Notes: a model not told the origin generated them from the sequence alone. A stretch of DNA of 64,000 nucleotides from Methanolobus profundi (GCF_900114835.1 NZ_FOUJ01000001.1:434001-498000), one strand, 5' to 3'. Counted from the stretch's first letter, positions 46,883-55,622 are shown. Numbers and translations are program-made.

Positions 46883-48628
46883 TCAAATGATCTTTGTTCC
46901 GCAGTCACTACAGAAATTTGCATCATCAGCAAGCTTTGTACCACATGATGGGCAGAAATTGGCCTTGAACTCTGTTCGCTGTATCACACTATCCTCTATT
47001 ACAACATCTCCTGCACAGTTCCCGCTGATGTCACATGAGTTAAGGAGGTTGCTGCGCTGGATTATGGAGTCCTTGATCGTTACATTGACGATCTGGTTCA
47101 GCTCACTCTTTCCTATGCTGCTTTCTTCCATTTCCTTAGAGAGCTCACGACCGAACTCGGCAAGCATTCCTACAAGTGACTCTGCTGTCTGTGTAGCACC
47201 GAAAAGTTCTATGCTGCCTGTATCTTTTGAGATGGTGATCTTCAGGACAATATCGTGACCATTGACCTTTGTCTTTCCGTGGTACCATGTCTCATAGTTC
47301 TTGCCGTCCTTTGTCCTCAGGGTCCTGATATGCCTGATATCACGTCGTTGAACCATCTCACGACAGATGTTCATGAGGGTCTTAGTATCAAGGTCCGACT
47401 TGATCCGATAGACCTTGCTGTCACTGAAAGGGAGTGCTGATACAAGTTCCCGTAGCATTCCTACGTTTATGTCAGAGTCCGTTCTCATGATCGGGCATGT
47501 TACCTTGATGTTCTTTGGCTTCATCTCAGTGGTCCGAAGCTTGCCCTTTGCATCCTTATAGAATATCCTGCATTTGATGTCAGATGAATTTGAGCAAAGC
47601 AAGGGGTCGAAATATATCGCAACAGACCGTGAAGTATTGCCTTCAATATTTCCGATCATCAGTTTGTTGTTCTTCACAGTATATGCAGGCTCGAACCTGT
47701 CTATTCTGAAAAGATGTTCATCAAAATCAAACTCCAGTGAAACATCGTTCACTACAAGCGGAGAGGTATTGTTCACTGACATCTTCAGACGGATAAAACC
47801 CTGATAGAACTCTGTCTCTCTTACAGCTTGAAGCATGTGGCTCTCAATTTCAGGGACCTCCATACCACTTCCTGCCTTTCCGTCTACTGATCCATATTCT
47901 CCTATATCTATGGGGATCTTTCTGTAGTAGTTATTATTGAGCAGGTATCCGACGTGTATCTTCCCAAGGTCGATCATGTCGGTGATCCTTGGATAGACGA
48001 ATATCACATTATATGCTGCGGAATCCGGTTCTACGATGTCTATACTGACCTCAGGCTCATCGCATCTGACAAGACGGGGACACTCTGCCCTTATGGATAC
48101 GTTCCTGATGGGCAGGTGTGAAGGATTCATTATTGTTATCTTGACAGGATTCTCGGCATTTGTCCTCAGGGGCTGTTGCACTTCAACTGTGACATCTATG
48201 GAATCACTTGCTTCTTTTTCCTGTTGCATCAACCTTGCTTTTTCATCCTCTATTTTCAGGTTCTTTTCCTTAACAAGCTTCTTGTACTTCGAGCCGGAAC
48301 GTACGGCTACTATGGTACAGGAGAAAAGTGCAATTGCAGGTGCTGCTTTAAATGATGAGAAAACAATTGCTCCGAATATGGCTATTATGATACCAAGGAC
48401 AAATGCATTTGAAAGGACATCCTCTCCAATTACATCATTTTCGATCTTCTTGCTCATCATCCTCTGTACCAGGAATGCAGTAATGAATGCGAGTATAAGG
48501 CCGATGATCCCGCCTTGTATCATTCCTGTTATTCCACTACTAAGGCCGAACAGAAGACCAATGTAGACTCCGATACGCAAGTTGTTACGTGGATCAAGAT
48601 AAGATAATTTAAATGACATTTGCATCAC
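46883..48628 (-). CDS. Membrane protein with CARDB-like domain and C-terminal zinc ribbon, 581 aa
   Basis: Four N-terminal membrane helices (from about 18 to 115) precede a charged helix, then one or two CARDB-like beta domains (about 150-395). An alpha/beta domain (about 400-520) follows, then the motif IKDSIIQRSN, a second IEDSVIQRT copy, and a C-terminal zinc ribbon with FCPSCGTK and FCSDCGTK. The 508-residue protein at 52081 shares the beta domain, DSVIQRSN motif and zinc ribbon. Its start overlaps the end of the AAA gene as ATGA (48625-48628), so it is translated with the ATPase. It may recruit the remodelling proteins to the membrane. Confidence 0.7.
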   Translation of the reverse strand: MMQMSFKLSYLDPRNNLRIGVYIGLLFGLSSGITGMIQGGIIGLILAFITAFLVQRMMSKKIENDVIGEDVLSNAFVLGIIIAIFGAIVFSSFKAAPAIALFSCTIVAVRSGSKYKKLVKEKNLKIEDEKARLMQQEKEASDSIDVTVEVQQPLRTNAENPVKITIMNPSHLPIRNVSIRAECPRLVRCDEPEVSIDIVEPDSAAYNVIFVYPRITDMIDLGKIHVGYLLNNNYYRKIPIDIGEYGSVDGKAGSGMEVPEIESHMLQAVRETEFYQGFIRLKMSVNNTSPLVVNDVSLEFDFDEHLFRIDRFEPAYTVKNNKLMIGNIEGNTSRSVAIYFDPLLCSNSSDIKCRIFYKDAKGKLRTTEMKPKNIKVTCPIMRTDSDINVGMLRELVSALPFSDSKVYRIKSDLDTKTLMNICREMVQRRDIRHIRTLRTKDGKNYETWYHGKTKVNGHDIVLKITISKDTGSIELFGATQTAESLVGMLAEFGRELSKEMEESSIGKSELNQIVNVTIKDSIIQRSNLLNSCDISGNCAGDVVIEDSVIQRTEFKANFCPSCGTKLADDANFCSDCGTKII

Positions 48629-49785
48629 TTGTTCAGTAGCTCTGCGAAGACCTGTTCTTCGCCACTTTTTTGGATCGCGGACCTTGCTTCGATGTACCAG
48701 CTAACTATGGATGGCTTGCGCTTTTCCAGAACCATTTTAAAATCCTGAAGACCGATATTCCTTGCTTCTCCTCCTCTTAATGCTTCACCAAGAGGTATGT
48801 CAGCTGCTTCCTTGCATATAGCTGCAAGATCAGCACCGGAGTATGAATCTGTTAGTTCGGCCAGGTGCCTTATATCAACATTATCATCCAGCGGTCGCTT
48901 TTTCAGGTGTATCTTAAGGATGGCTTCTCTTGCTTCAAGGTCAGGTTCAGGTACGAAGACAAGTTTGCTGAAACGTCCCGGACGCCTCAATGCAGGATCA
49001 ATTGCCCATGGTTCGTTGGTAGCTGCCAGTACCAGGAGATTGTCAGATGCCGTATCTACTCCATCCATCTGTGCAAGCAGTTCATTGACAACTCTCTTTG
49101 CGTAGTCCTCGCTCTCACTTCGCCTTGCAGCAATGGAGTCGATCTCATCAAAGAATATAATGGACCTTTCTTCTCCGCGGGCGATATCAAAGACCTGTTT
49201 GACGTTCTTTTCAGAGGCACCGACCCACTTGCTAACTATGCTGCTGGTCTTCACACTGATAAAATCAGCACCGCATTCCTTTGCAGCTGCCTTTGCCATC
49301 ATGGTCTTTCCACAGCCGGGAGGTCCGTATAGAAGAATTCCCTCTCCTGCTTTTTGTCCATACATCTGGTAGAGTTCCTTGTGAGTGAAAGGATAGATGA
49401 TCGCTTTGCGTATCTCTTCCTTTACATCCTCAAGGCCACCGATATCTGAGAAACCCACCTTCGGGATCTCTTTGAGAAAGACATCATCCTTTGAGATAGA
49501 TGATCCGTCATTGCTATCCTGGTCCCTTCGACTGTCACTTCTTCCGCCCGAGGGCACGGCAGCAGATCTCTTGAGTGACTGGGCCTTGGTGAAAAGATGT
49601 TCTGCAAGATCACGTTGCGTGTTCCGGTCAATATCATCACCTGCCATCATGGACGCATCATTGTAGAGCTTGGCAGCTTTAAGGTAAAGCTCACGGGCTC
49701 TTTCTTTATCCCCTCTTTCTTCCAGGTCCTTCGCGGCTTTTGCATAGCCACGGGCCTGAGCCGCAAAAGTAACAGCTGAGTTCAA
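48625..49785 (-). CDS. Vps4/CdvC-like AAA ATPase with MIT-like N-terminal domain
   Basis: A 386-residue single-AAA ATPase. Residues 1-75 are a helical hairpin-type domain with the MIT pattern (AKAAKDLEERGDKERARELYLKAAKLY...). A Ser/Asp linker precedes the AAA core: Walker A GPPGCGKT (154-161), pore loop KWVGASE (186-192), Walker B IIFFDEID (209-216), sensor ATNEPW and arginine fingers RRPGRF (267-272). Length, the WVG pore loop and the MIT-like module fit the meiotic clade containing Vps4, katanin and archaeal CdvC; a proteasomal or CDC48 ATPase would be larger. The start is TTG at 49785 with GGGGTG upstream. Next upstream is a Snf7-like gene, its expected substrate. Confidence 0.85.
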   Translation of the reverse strand: MNSAVTFAAQARGYAKAAKDLEERGDKERARELYLKAAKLYNDASMMAGDDIDRNTQRDLAEHLFTKAQSLKRSAAVPSGGRSDSRRDQDSNDGSSISKDDVFLKEIPKVGFSDIGGLEDVKEEIRKAIIYPFTHKELYQMYGQKAGEGILLYGPPGCGKTMMAKAAAKECGADFISVKTSSIVSKWVGASEKNVKQVFDIARGEERSIIFFDEIDSIAARRSESEDYAKRVVNELLAQMDGVDTASDNLLVLAATNEPWAIDPALRRPGRFSKLVFVPEPDLEAREAILKIHLKKRPLDDNVDIRHLAELTDSYSGADLAAICKEAADIPLGEALRGGEARNIGLQDFKMVLEKRKPSIVSWYIEARSAIQKSGEEQVFAELLNK

Positions 49786-49839
49786 CTAGGCACCCCTTTA
49801 TTTTTAACCCCTGGGTAATTCAAAAGATGGAATGCCGGA

Positions 49840-50409
49840 TCATTCGGTATCTGCCATCTCTGATTCTATCTTCTTTGAAAGTTCATCCTTTGCAGGCTGT
49901 TCACTTGAGAGTTCTGCAAGAAGCTCTGATCTTAGTGAATCCTGCATCTCGCTGAGCTCGGCGCCCCCACTCATGGCTGCATCCATTGAAGCTGTCATCA
50001 TGGTGGTAGCAGTGTTGACCTTTTCCATAGAGGTTCTTATGTTTGTGACTGCACCTTCAAGCTTGGAAGTATCAAAACCAAGTTGTTTCTGCCACTTTCC
50101 AAGGTCCTGTCCGATCTCCACGACTTCCTTGAGTCCGGTCTGCATCTCGATAACATCGTTCATGGACTGTGCCATCTCTACCATGCTGCTGATGGTGTTG
50201 ACCTGACCTTCGACAAGTGAATATCTTCTTGAAGCAACTCTGAACTCTCTGTCATTACCCTTTGCCAGTGCTTCTTTTGCCTGTTCCCTGGATTGGTTCT
50301 GCTTTTTGATAAGTTCTTTCTCGCGTGTTGATAGTCTCTGTTCTGAAATGGTCAGTTTTGTCTTGAGCTCTTCCGGTGATACTTTCTTAAATGGATTGGT
50401 CAATCCCAC
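49840..50409 (-). CDS. Snf7/ESCRT-III-like (CdvB-related) coiled-coil protein
   Basis: A 189-residue, almost fully helical, charged protein. It has a basic N-terminus (MGLTNPFKKV), a long heptad helix (about 12-90: LTISEQRLSTREKELIKKQN..., with the RREYSLVEGQ-like turn RRYSLVEGQV), and further helices (95-155) with Met-rich faces. The C-terminal segment is acidic. This is the topology and spacing of Snf7/CHMP or PspA superfamily proteins. Start is GTG at 50409, with GGAGGAAT placed well; it lies directly after the stop of the small ribbon-helix-helix gene. Pairing with a Vps4-like ATPase favours ESCRT-III-like over PspA-like. Confidence 0.75.
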   Translation of the reverse strand: MGLTNPFKKVSPEELKTKLTISEQRLSTREKELIKKQNQSREQAKEALAKGNDREFRVASRRYSLVEGQVNTISSMVEMAQSMNDVIEMQTGLKEVVEIGQDLGKWQKQLGFDTSKLEGAVTNIRTSMEKVNTATTMMTASMDAAMSGGAELSEMQDSLRSELLAELSSEQPAKDELSKKIESEMADTE

Positions 50410-50565
50410 TTATAATTCCTCCTCCATTTTTTTCTGCTTTGCGTATCTGATACAAAGTTTCATGGCTTCAGATTTGTTGATCGCTATTCCCATTTCTACT
50501 AATGTATCCAGATATACTTTACTATCTTCTGATATTCTTGCGCTTACAGGATAAGAATTAGCCAT
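50410..50565 (-). CDS. Ribbon-helix-helix regulator-like protein, 51 aa
   Basis: A short gene, ATG at 50565 and TAA at 50410-50412. The protein reads as a beta strand (YPVSARISEDS) followed by two helices (KVYLDTLVEMG, NKSEAMKLCIRYAKQKK), the pattern of MetJ/Arc-type ribbon-helix-helix DNA-binding proteins. The stop codon is directly followed by the GTG start of the Snf7-like gene, whose ribosome-binding site lies in its last codons. First gene of the minus-strand operon; a palindrome starts 25 bases upstream of its start codon, so autoregulation is likely. Confidence 0.7.
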   Translation of the reverse strand: MANSYPVSARISEDSKVYLDTLVEMGIAINKSEAMKLCIRYAKQKKMEEEL

Positions 50566-50589
50566 AGTTATTCCAGCTTGACAGTGATT

Positions 50590-50607
50590 TGTATACTTAT
50601 GTATACA
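50590..50607. promoter_or_regulatory. Palindromic operator in the divergent promoter
   Basis: TGTATAC-TTAT-GTATACA is a perfect inverted repeat of 7-bp arms. On the minus strand it falls where transcription would start, about 25 bases below the TATA element at 50618-50629. It is the obvious binding-site candidate for the adjacent ribbon-helix-helix protein; that pairing is inference. Confidence 0.6.
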
Positions 50608-50617
50608 ATGGAAAACA

Positions 50618-50629
50618 ATATATATAATA
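50618..50629. promoter_or_regulatory. Near-symmetric TATA element between the divergent genes
   Basis: AATATATATAAT reads as a TATA box on both strands. It is about 57 bases before the SPFH-gene ATG and 53 bases before the ribbon-helix-helix ATG, so one element may serve both transcripts. Confidence 0.45.
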
Positions 50630-50685
50630 CTTCTCCAATATCTAATTAGGAGTATCGATCAAATTTACAAATAGGTGTCAAGAGC

Positions 50686-51978
50686 ATGGCCTTTAAGTGG
50701 AAAAGAGAAGCGGATGATATTGCCAGGGTGGTCCCGAAGAAACAGGTTGGTGGATTTTTCAGTAAAGCAGTGATCCTCTCACCTAATGAAAAGGCAGCCA
50801 TGGTAAAGAATGGTGTAGTTGATGAGATAGTTGACAGCGGCAAGCTGCAGGTTGGGGGTCTTCTAAAACCCGGCAACATAGGAAAGGATGTGGATGTTGC
50901 TATGATGGATACCTCTCCAAAGGACCTGCAGTGGGAGCAGCCTGAACTATGGACCAGGGATAATCAGAGAGTGGCATGTAACGGTCTGCTGCGTTTCAGG
51001 ATACAGGAGCCAAAGCGTTTCTTTCAGATGTTGTATTCATATTCAACTCCTGATAAGAAAGGTGTCAGGGCACTTTCTGTACATGATATTTATCAGCGTA
51101 TCGAGAGCGAGGTATTGACATTTGTACTTGAGCCTGAGGTGCGGCAGGAAGATATAGAGAAACTCTATGGCAATCGTGACCTTCGCCTGAACATCGAGAA
51201 TGAGCTTGAGATGCGCCTCAGGTCTACCATGTCAATGTGGGGACTGGAAATGCTCAAGTATACTGTCCAGTGGGACCTTGGTTCCTATGGCAAGGTCATG
51301 CAAGCAACAAATGATTTCCAGACACGTGAGGAACTTTCAGAACTTGATACTTTGTCTGTAGAGGGTGATCTTGAACGCAGGGGAAGGGAAGAGGTTGCGG
51401 GTATGCGTGCTGGTCATGCGACCATAGCAACTGAGAAGGACTTCCACCGCGACCAGAGTCTCAAAGATGTCAAAGCTGAGCTTGAAGCTGAAAGATTACA
51501 ATCGGAAGCTGATATGAGGGAAGCCAGGGAAGCGATAAAGCTCAAGGAAGAGCTCAAACTGGCAAAAGCAAAAGGGATGCGTGCCGAGCTTGAGGTCGAG
51601 CAGGATATGAAGGACCGTGAGCACGGACGTGATATGGAGTACCTGAAACATATCACTGAGTCAGGTGGGTCGGATGTTGCAAAGACCGTGAGTGAAGGCC
51701 GAGAATATGGTCGTATGTCACCTGAACAGCTTGAAGCCCTTGCAAAGATCAAACAGGGCGAGGCTCTGGCAAAAGAGGATAAGGTCAGCTTCATGATGGA
51801 GGTAGAGGATAGGGAACGTGATGATTCCTATCGCAGGCAGGAACTTGATGCTGCCATGATGGGTGCAGCACAGGGTAAGCATTCTCCGACCGTGAGGAAA
51901 TGTCCTGGTTGCGGTTCAACCGTTCCGGCAGAATCCAGTTTCTGCAGTCAGTGCGGAAAACGACTAACTGACGTTTGA
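50686..51978 (+). CDS. SPFH-domain protein with coiled coil and zinc ribbon (YdjI-like)
   Basis: A 430-residue soluble protein. Residues about 25-215 look like an SPFH/band-7 domain of the virion-core or YdjI type (EKAAMVKNGVVDEIVDSGKL, WTRDNQRVACNGLLRFRIQEP, RSTMSMWGLEMLKYTVQWD). A long charged coiled coil follows (220-390), and a C-terminal zinc ribbon CPGCGSTVPAESSFCSQCGK. No membrane segment. In Bacillus subtilis, YdjI with the same layout is encoded with PspA and zinc-ribbon membrane proteins and is needed to place PspA at the membrane; the neighbours here match that theme. Divergent from the Snf7/Vps4-like operon. Confidence 0.75.
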   Translation: MAFKWKREADDIARVVPKKQVGGFFSKAVILSPNEKAAMVKNGVVDEIVDSGKLQVGGLLKPGNIGKDVDVAMMDTSPKDLQWEQPELWTRDNQRVACNGLLRFRIQEPKRFFQMLYSYSTPDKKGVRALSVHDIYQRIESEVLTFVLEPEVRQEDIEKLYGNRDLRLNIENELEMRLRSTMSMWGLEMLKYTVQWDLGSYGKVMQATNDFQTREELSELDTLSVEGDLERRGREEVAGMRAGHATIATEKDFHRDQSLKDVKAELEAERLQSEADMREAREAIKLKEELKLAKAKGMRAELEVEQDMKDREHGRDMEYLKHITESGGSDVAKTVSEGREYGRMSPEQLEALAKIKQGEALAKEDKVSFMMEVEDRERDDSYRRQELDAAMMGAAQGKHSPTVRKCPGCGSTVPAESSFCSQCGKRLTDV

Positions 51979-52080
51979 TGCGAATTGAACGTTTTCCCTT
52001 TTTTTTTCTTTTTGTAAGCGAAGCTTAAATAACACCAGAACAAAAAACAGTAGTATTATCGGATAGGCAAGGGTGGAATA

Positions 52081-53607
52081 TTGGTACAAAGATCACTAAG
52101 GATACTTCTTGTAGTGTTCCTGGCATGTATTATCTTCAGTCTGACAACTGGTCTTACAACTGCCAGTGATTATGAGATAACTCTCATAGAGGGTGAGATC
52201 GCAGAGATACAGGATGGTTACTATCTAAGTGTTATAGATATTGATACCTATGATGAGACTGTTCGGTTCATTGTATCCTATTATGACACTTCGGTGCTGG
52301 ACCAGTACTATGCCAGAGGTAATTATCTCTACTATGAGGACCGCAACCTTGTGCTGGAATTCAAGATAAGTGATGTCTATTACGATTCTTATTACGATTA
52401 TGTGGTGATCTCTGATATCTACGTCTATCCTGATTATACGATCACGTATGATGAAAGTGAGGTTACAAGGACCGATACGGACTACTATTCCGATTATTCT
52501 GATTACGATTATTCTGATACTTCATCTGATGATGAGTTCTATGGAATGCTGATAATTCTCTTCTTTGTCATTGTAGGTGTATGGATCATACGCAGGGCTT
52601 CCAGGAAGGGAAAAGAGAAGAAAGCTCTGAAAAAGCAGGAACTAAGAACAAATGCTGCAATGTCATCCGGTCCGGTGGCCGATAAGGCAGCTTTCACAGC
52701 AGGGTCGGCCGCTGGTGCAGGGTTTGCTGCTATATCCGGGAAGGAGCCTGTTATCATCAAGTCGGCTATCCAGTACAAGGGTGCGAACATCCTGTACAAG
52801 ATAAAGGTGGAGAATTCCTCCGATGAGCCTGTAGGAGATATCAGTATAGGTCTTTTTGTTCCTGAAGTGTTCCATATTAAAGAGAACACGAAGAACATCT
52901 CCATGCTCCAGCCAGGCGAAGGTAAGACGGCTACTTTCCTGATACGACCTACCGGAGAGTGCGGTAATTGTATTCTGTCAGGTAATATTCGTTATTATGA
53001 TTATAGCCAGAAGAAACATGTTCAGATGGACCTAAGCAACAAGATGGTGGATATTGTCTGTCCTGTTCTCAAGGTAAAGGAGATAGATGAGGCCGGGTGG
53101 AGACTTGCTGTCAGTTCTATGATGGTTGCAGAGGAGGATACCAAGGATCTGGAGGTCCCTGCTGAGAATCTCTTCGATATTGCTACTCGTATCCTTAAGG
53201 ACATGAATATGTTCATGATCGCTCCTGAGGTGACATCAACACAGCAACTCTTCACCGGTGTTGCAAGGTTCTATGCAGAGGGTGTTGCCGGTATGAAATA
53301 TGCTGCCTACATAGAGGTTGTAGGTAAGCGTAAGTCCAGACTTATTGTGAAGGCATGGGCTGAGAAGGAGGAAGCACTTACCGGTTTCTATCACAAGATA
53401 CTCGAGGAGATCGAGAAGAGGACCGATATCAAGCTCTTTGTTGATGATTCTGTTACCCATTACAATATAAGTAATACAACTACGATACAGGATAGTGTGA
53501 TCCAGCGTTCCAATATTGGAAATGGGAAAAAGAATTGTCCTGAGTGTGGCAGAGAGGTTGAAGGCAGCGAGAAGTTCTGTATCAATTGCGGACGGAAACT
53601 TGATTGA
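52081..53607 (+). CDS. Membrane protein with CARDB-like domain and zinc ribbon, 508 aa
   Basis: A signal peptide (VFLACIIFSLTTGLTTAS) leads to an extracellular domain rich in Tyr/Asp with SDYSDYDYSDT repeats near 135-150. A membrane helix (FYGMLIILFFVIVGVWIIRR, about 155-174) is followed on the cytosolic side by a basic stretch, a CARDB-like domain (about 225-325), an alpha/beta domain, the motif IQDSVIQRSNIG and a zinc ribbon CPECGREVEGSEKFCINCG. The start is TTG at 52081 with GGTGG close upstream. It shares its C-terminal layout with the 581-residue protein of the facing operon, linking the two halves of the locus. Confidence 0.7.
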   Translation: MVQRSLRILLVVFLACIIFSLTTGLTTASDYEITLIEGEIAEIQDGYYLSVIDIDTYDETVRFIVSYYDTSVLDQYYARGNYLYYEDRNLVLEFKISDVYYDSYYDYVVISDIYVYPDYTITYDESEVTRTDTDYYSDYSDYDYSDTSSDDEFYGMLIILFFVIVGVWIIRRASRKGKEKKALKKQELRTNAAMSSGPVADKAAFTAGSAAGAGFAAISGKEPVIIKSAIQYKGANILYKIKVENSSDEPVGDISIGLFVPEVFHIKENTKNISMLQPGEGKTATFLIRPTGECGNCILSGNIRYYDYSQKKHVQMDLSNKMVDIVCPVLKVKEIDEAGWRLAVSSMMVAEEDTKDLEVPAENLFDIATRILKDMNMFMIAPEVTSTQQLFTGVARFYAEGVAGMKYAAYIEVVGKRKSRLIVKAWAEKEEALTGFYHKILEEIEKRTDIKLFVDDSVTHYNISNTTTIQDSVIQRSNIGNGKKNCPECGREVEGSEKFCINCGRKLD

Positions 53608-53787
53608 TGTAAGTCCTGATAGGATGGTTCTTTAGATAAGGATCAATGATATATTATTTCTCCATCTTTCATTTTTCAGATGTGGAAGTTGACCGCAAAG
53701 TCTATATTTAATAATGCGGAAACTACATTCCGTGTACAGTGAAAAGAAGGTATATGACTTAGAGAATAAAACCGTGGAGGCTATCGT

Positions 53788-54228
53788 ATGAGACTGGAAC
53801 TAATGGATAAAAGGTCAAGATTCGAGGATTTTGAAACGGAATATCGTGATTCAAAGGCATACCTTCGCAGAGCAAGGTTATTCCTGGCAGAAGGACAGGA
53901 CCACAGTGTGGTATTCAATGTAGCTTCGCTTGCACTTGAGCGTTACCTTGTTGCTTTGTGTTACCTGTATGATATGGATCCATATAATCACAATTACACC
54001 TGTCTTATGGACACGGTAGAACTGTTCATGGAAGTGCCTGAGGAACTCAACAAAGAGATAAGATCACTGGATAAGATATTCGATATCTGTTCTCTTGATG
54101 ATTATTTCCATGGTGACCCTGAGGTATCGGATATGGAACGTATCCTCTCGATGTGCGAGGATGTTGAAGGACTTTTCGATCAGGAAAAGATATCGTCTAT
54201 CAGAGAGTCTTTGAAAGAAGATAAATGA
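53788..54228 (+). CDS. HEPN-like helical protein, 146 aa
   Basis: An all-helical soluble protein. SKAYLRRARLFLAEGQDHSVVFNVASLALERYLVALCYLYDM followed by NHNYTCLMDTVELF resembles the HEPN fold, where a bundle and a basic/His motif often form an RNase or substrate-binding site. The canonical RxxxxH motif is not evident, so an active nuclease is doubtful. No partner nucleotidyltransferase is adjacent. GGAGG seven bases before the ATG supports the start. Confidence 0.55.
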   Translation: MRLELMDKRSRFEDFETEYRDSKAYLRRARLFLAEGQDHSVVFNVASLALERYLVALCYLYDMDPYNHNYTCLMDTVELFMEVPEELNKEIRSLDKIFDICSLDDYFHGDPEVSDMERILSMCEDVEGLFDQEKISSIRESLKEDK

Positions 54229-54481
54229 GCATCTTTTTTCAGGGAATATTCATTTTAATATTTTACTATAAGGTTCTATAGGCTTATTTTTGAGCCTGAT
54301 CTTTTTGTTTTTATTTATAGTTCGATCTGTGCATTACAGTTGGAAACTCTGGCCATAATTACTATATACAATTATTTCATTAATATCTGCACTTTATTTA
54401 ATTAGTATGATTAATATTCTGAATGACCTTTTTGTATCTTGATCGATCTATGGGCTATTTCTGATGTTAATGAGTGGATGA

Positions 54482-55561
54482 ATGAAAATGAAATGTAAGA
54501 TATTGTTAGTACTATTCCTGATGTGCATAGCACTTTTCAATTCAGGTTGTATTGGTGAGGGGTTAACTGCTGACCAGATAGCTGAGAAAATGGAGGAGAA
54601 GCAGGCAAACATAGAGGATACTTCTACCACAGTTCATATGATAGTGACAATGGATGATGAGGTCCGGGAAACAGAGATAAAGATGATCCAGAAGAATCCG
54701 GGTATGTCTAAAAGTGTTGTATTCATGCCGGAGGAGATGGCAGGCCAGACAACTGTTTCCAACGGGGAGACAATGTGGATCTATGATCCGGCAACTGATC
54801 AGGTGACTGTTATGCCATTGCCGGAGACCCCTGATGACTTCGAAATGGATTATGCAGCAGCTATTGGAAGTATCCTGAACGAAAGTGATGTCTCACTTCT
54901 GGGTACTGAAGAATTCGATGGCAGGGATACTTTCGTACTCATAGTCGTTCCAAAGGAGGACGATAGTTCATTTGGTTCTGATATGAAGGTATGGGTCGAT
55001 GAAGAGACCTGGACACCATTGAAGATCGAGATGGAGATTGAAGATGAGTACAACATGGTTGTGGAATACAGGGACTTTGAAGTAAATACCGGTATATCAG
55101 ATGATGAATTCGAATTTGAGATCCCGGATGGTGCAGAGGTCATTGAGATCGATGACTTTGAGGATCTGTTTCCTGTGGATATGGGACTTGATGAAATAAA
55201 GCAGGCATCGGAGTTTGAGGTGCTTGTTCCTTCATATGTGCCGGAAGGATATGGGTTGGATAGTGCTTCATACAGCCAAACGTCAATTGTATCTGGTGTT
55301 AAAGAATCGGTCACATTGTTCTATTCAAATGAAGATGAAATGATACTGGTATCCGAAACTTTCTATGATGGAGAGAAAGACTCAAATTCATTATCAATGA
55401 TGGAAGGTGAAACTGTTTCTGTCAATGGTGAAGAAGCTGAGCTCTATACCATGTATGGTGGCACCATGATGCTGCAATGGGAGACCGAAGATGCGATAAT
55501 GAGTATCAGTGGTTCTCTTGATGCGGATGAGATGATACAGATAGCTGAATCAATGGAATAG
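54482..55561 (+). CDS. LolA-like/DUF4367 lipoprotein, 359 aa
   Basis: A lipoprotein signal peptide ends in the lipobox FNSGC (lipidated Cys near 23). Residues 27-220 resemble archaeal LolA/LppX-type lipid-binding beta folds (TADQIAEKMEEKQANIEDTST, SNGETMWIYDPATDQVTVMP, LKIEMEI). The C-terminal part (EVLVPSYVPEGYGLDSASY onward) is a DUF4367-like domain. Such fusions are typical in Methanosarcinaceae; a role in lipid or envelope handling is possible. A terminator follows. Confidence 0.75.
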   Translation: MKMKCKILLVLFLMCIALFNSGCIGEGLTADQIAEKMEEKQANIEDTSTTVHMIVTMDDEVRETEIKMIQKNPGMSKSVVFMPEEMAGQTTVSNGETMWIYDPATDQVTVMPLPETPDDFEMDYAAAIGSILNESDVSLLGTEEFDGRDTFVLIVVPKEDDSSFGSDMKVWVDEETWTPLKIEMEIEDEYNMVVEYRDFEVNTGISDDEFEFEIPDGAEVIEIDDFEDLFPVDMGLDEIKQASEFEVLVPSYVPEGYGLDSASYSQTSIVSGVKESVTLFYSNEDEMILVSETFYDGEKDSNSLSMMEGETVSVNGEEAELYTMYGGTMMLQWETEDAIMSISGSLDADEMIQIAESME

Positions 55562-55586
55562 TACTGTTTTTAGGTATGAATATATG

Positions 55587-55622
55587 CGATCCCATTCTTG
55601 GATCGTCATGTTTCTTTTTTTA
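55587..55622 (+). terminator. Terminator of the lipoprotein gene
   Basis: CGATCC (55587-55592) and GGATCG (55600-55605) form a short stem with a 7-base loop, followed by TTTCTTTTTTTAA. Confidence 0.5.

Noticed and set aside
49840-50409. Assignment of the helical protein as plain PspA
   Set aside because: PspA is possible, but the adjacent MIT-like Vps4-type ATPase and the short length favour Snf7/ESCRT-III-like; kept as an alternative.
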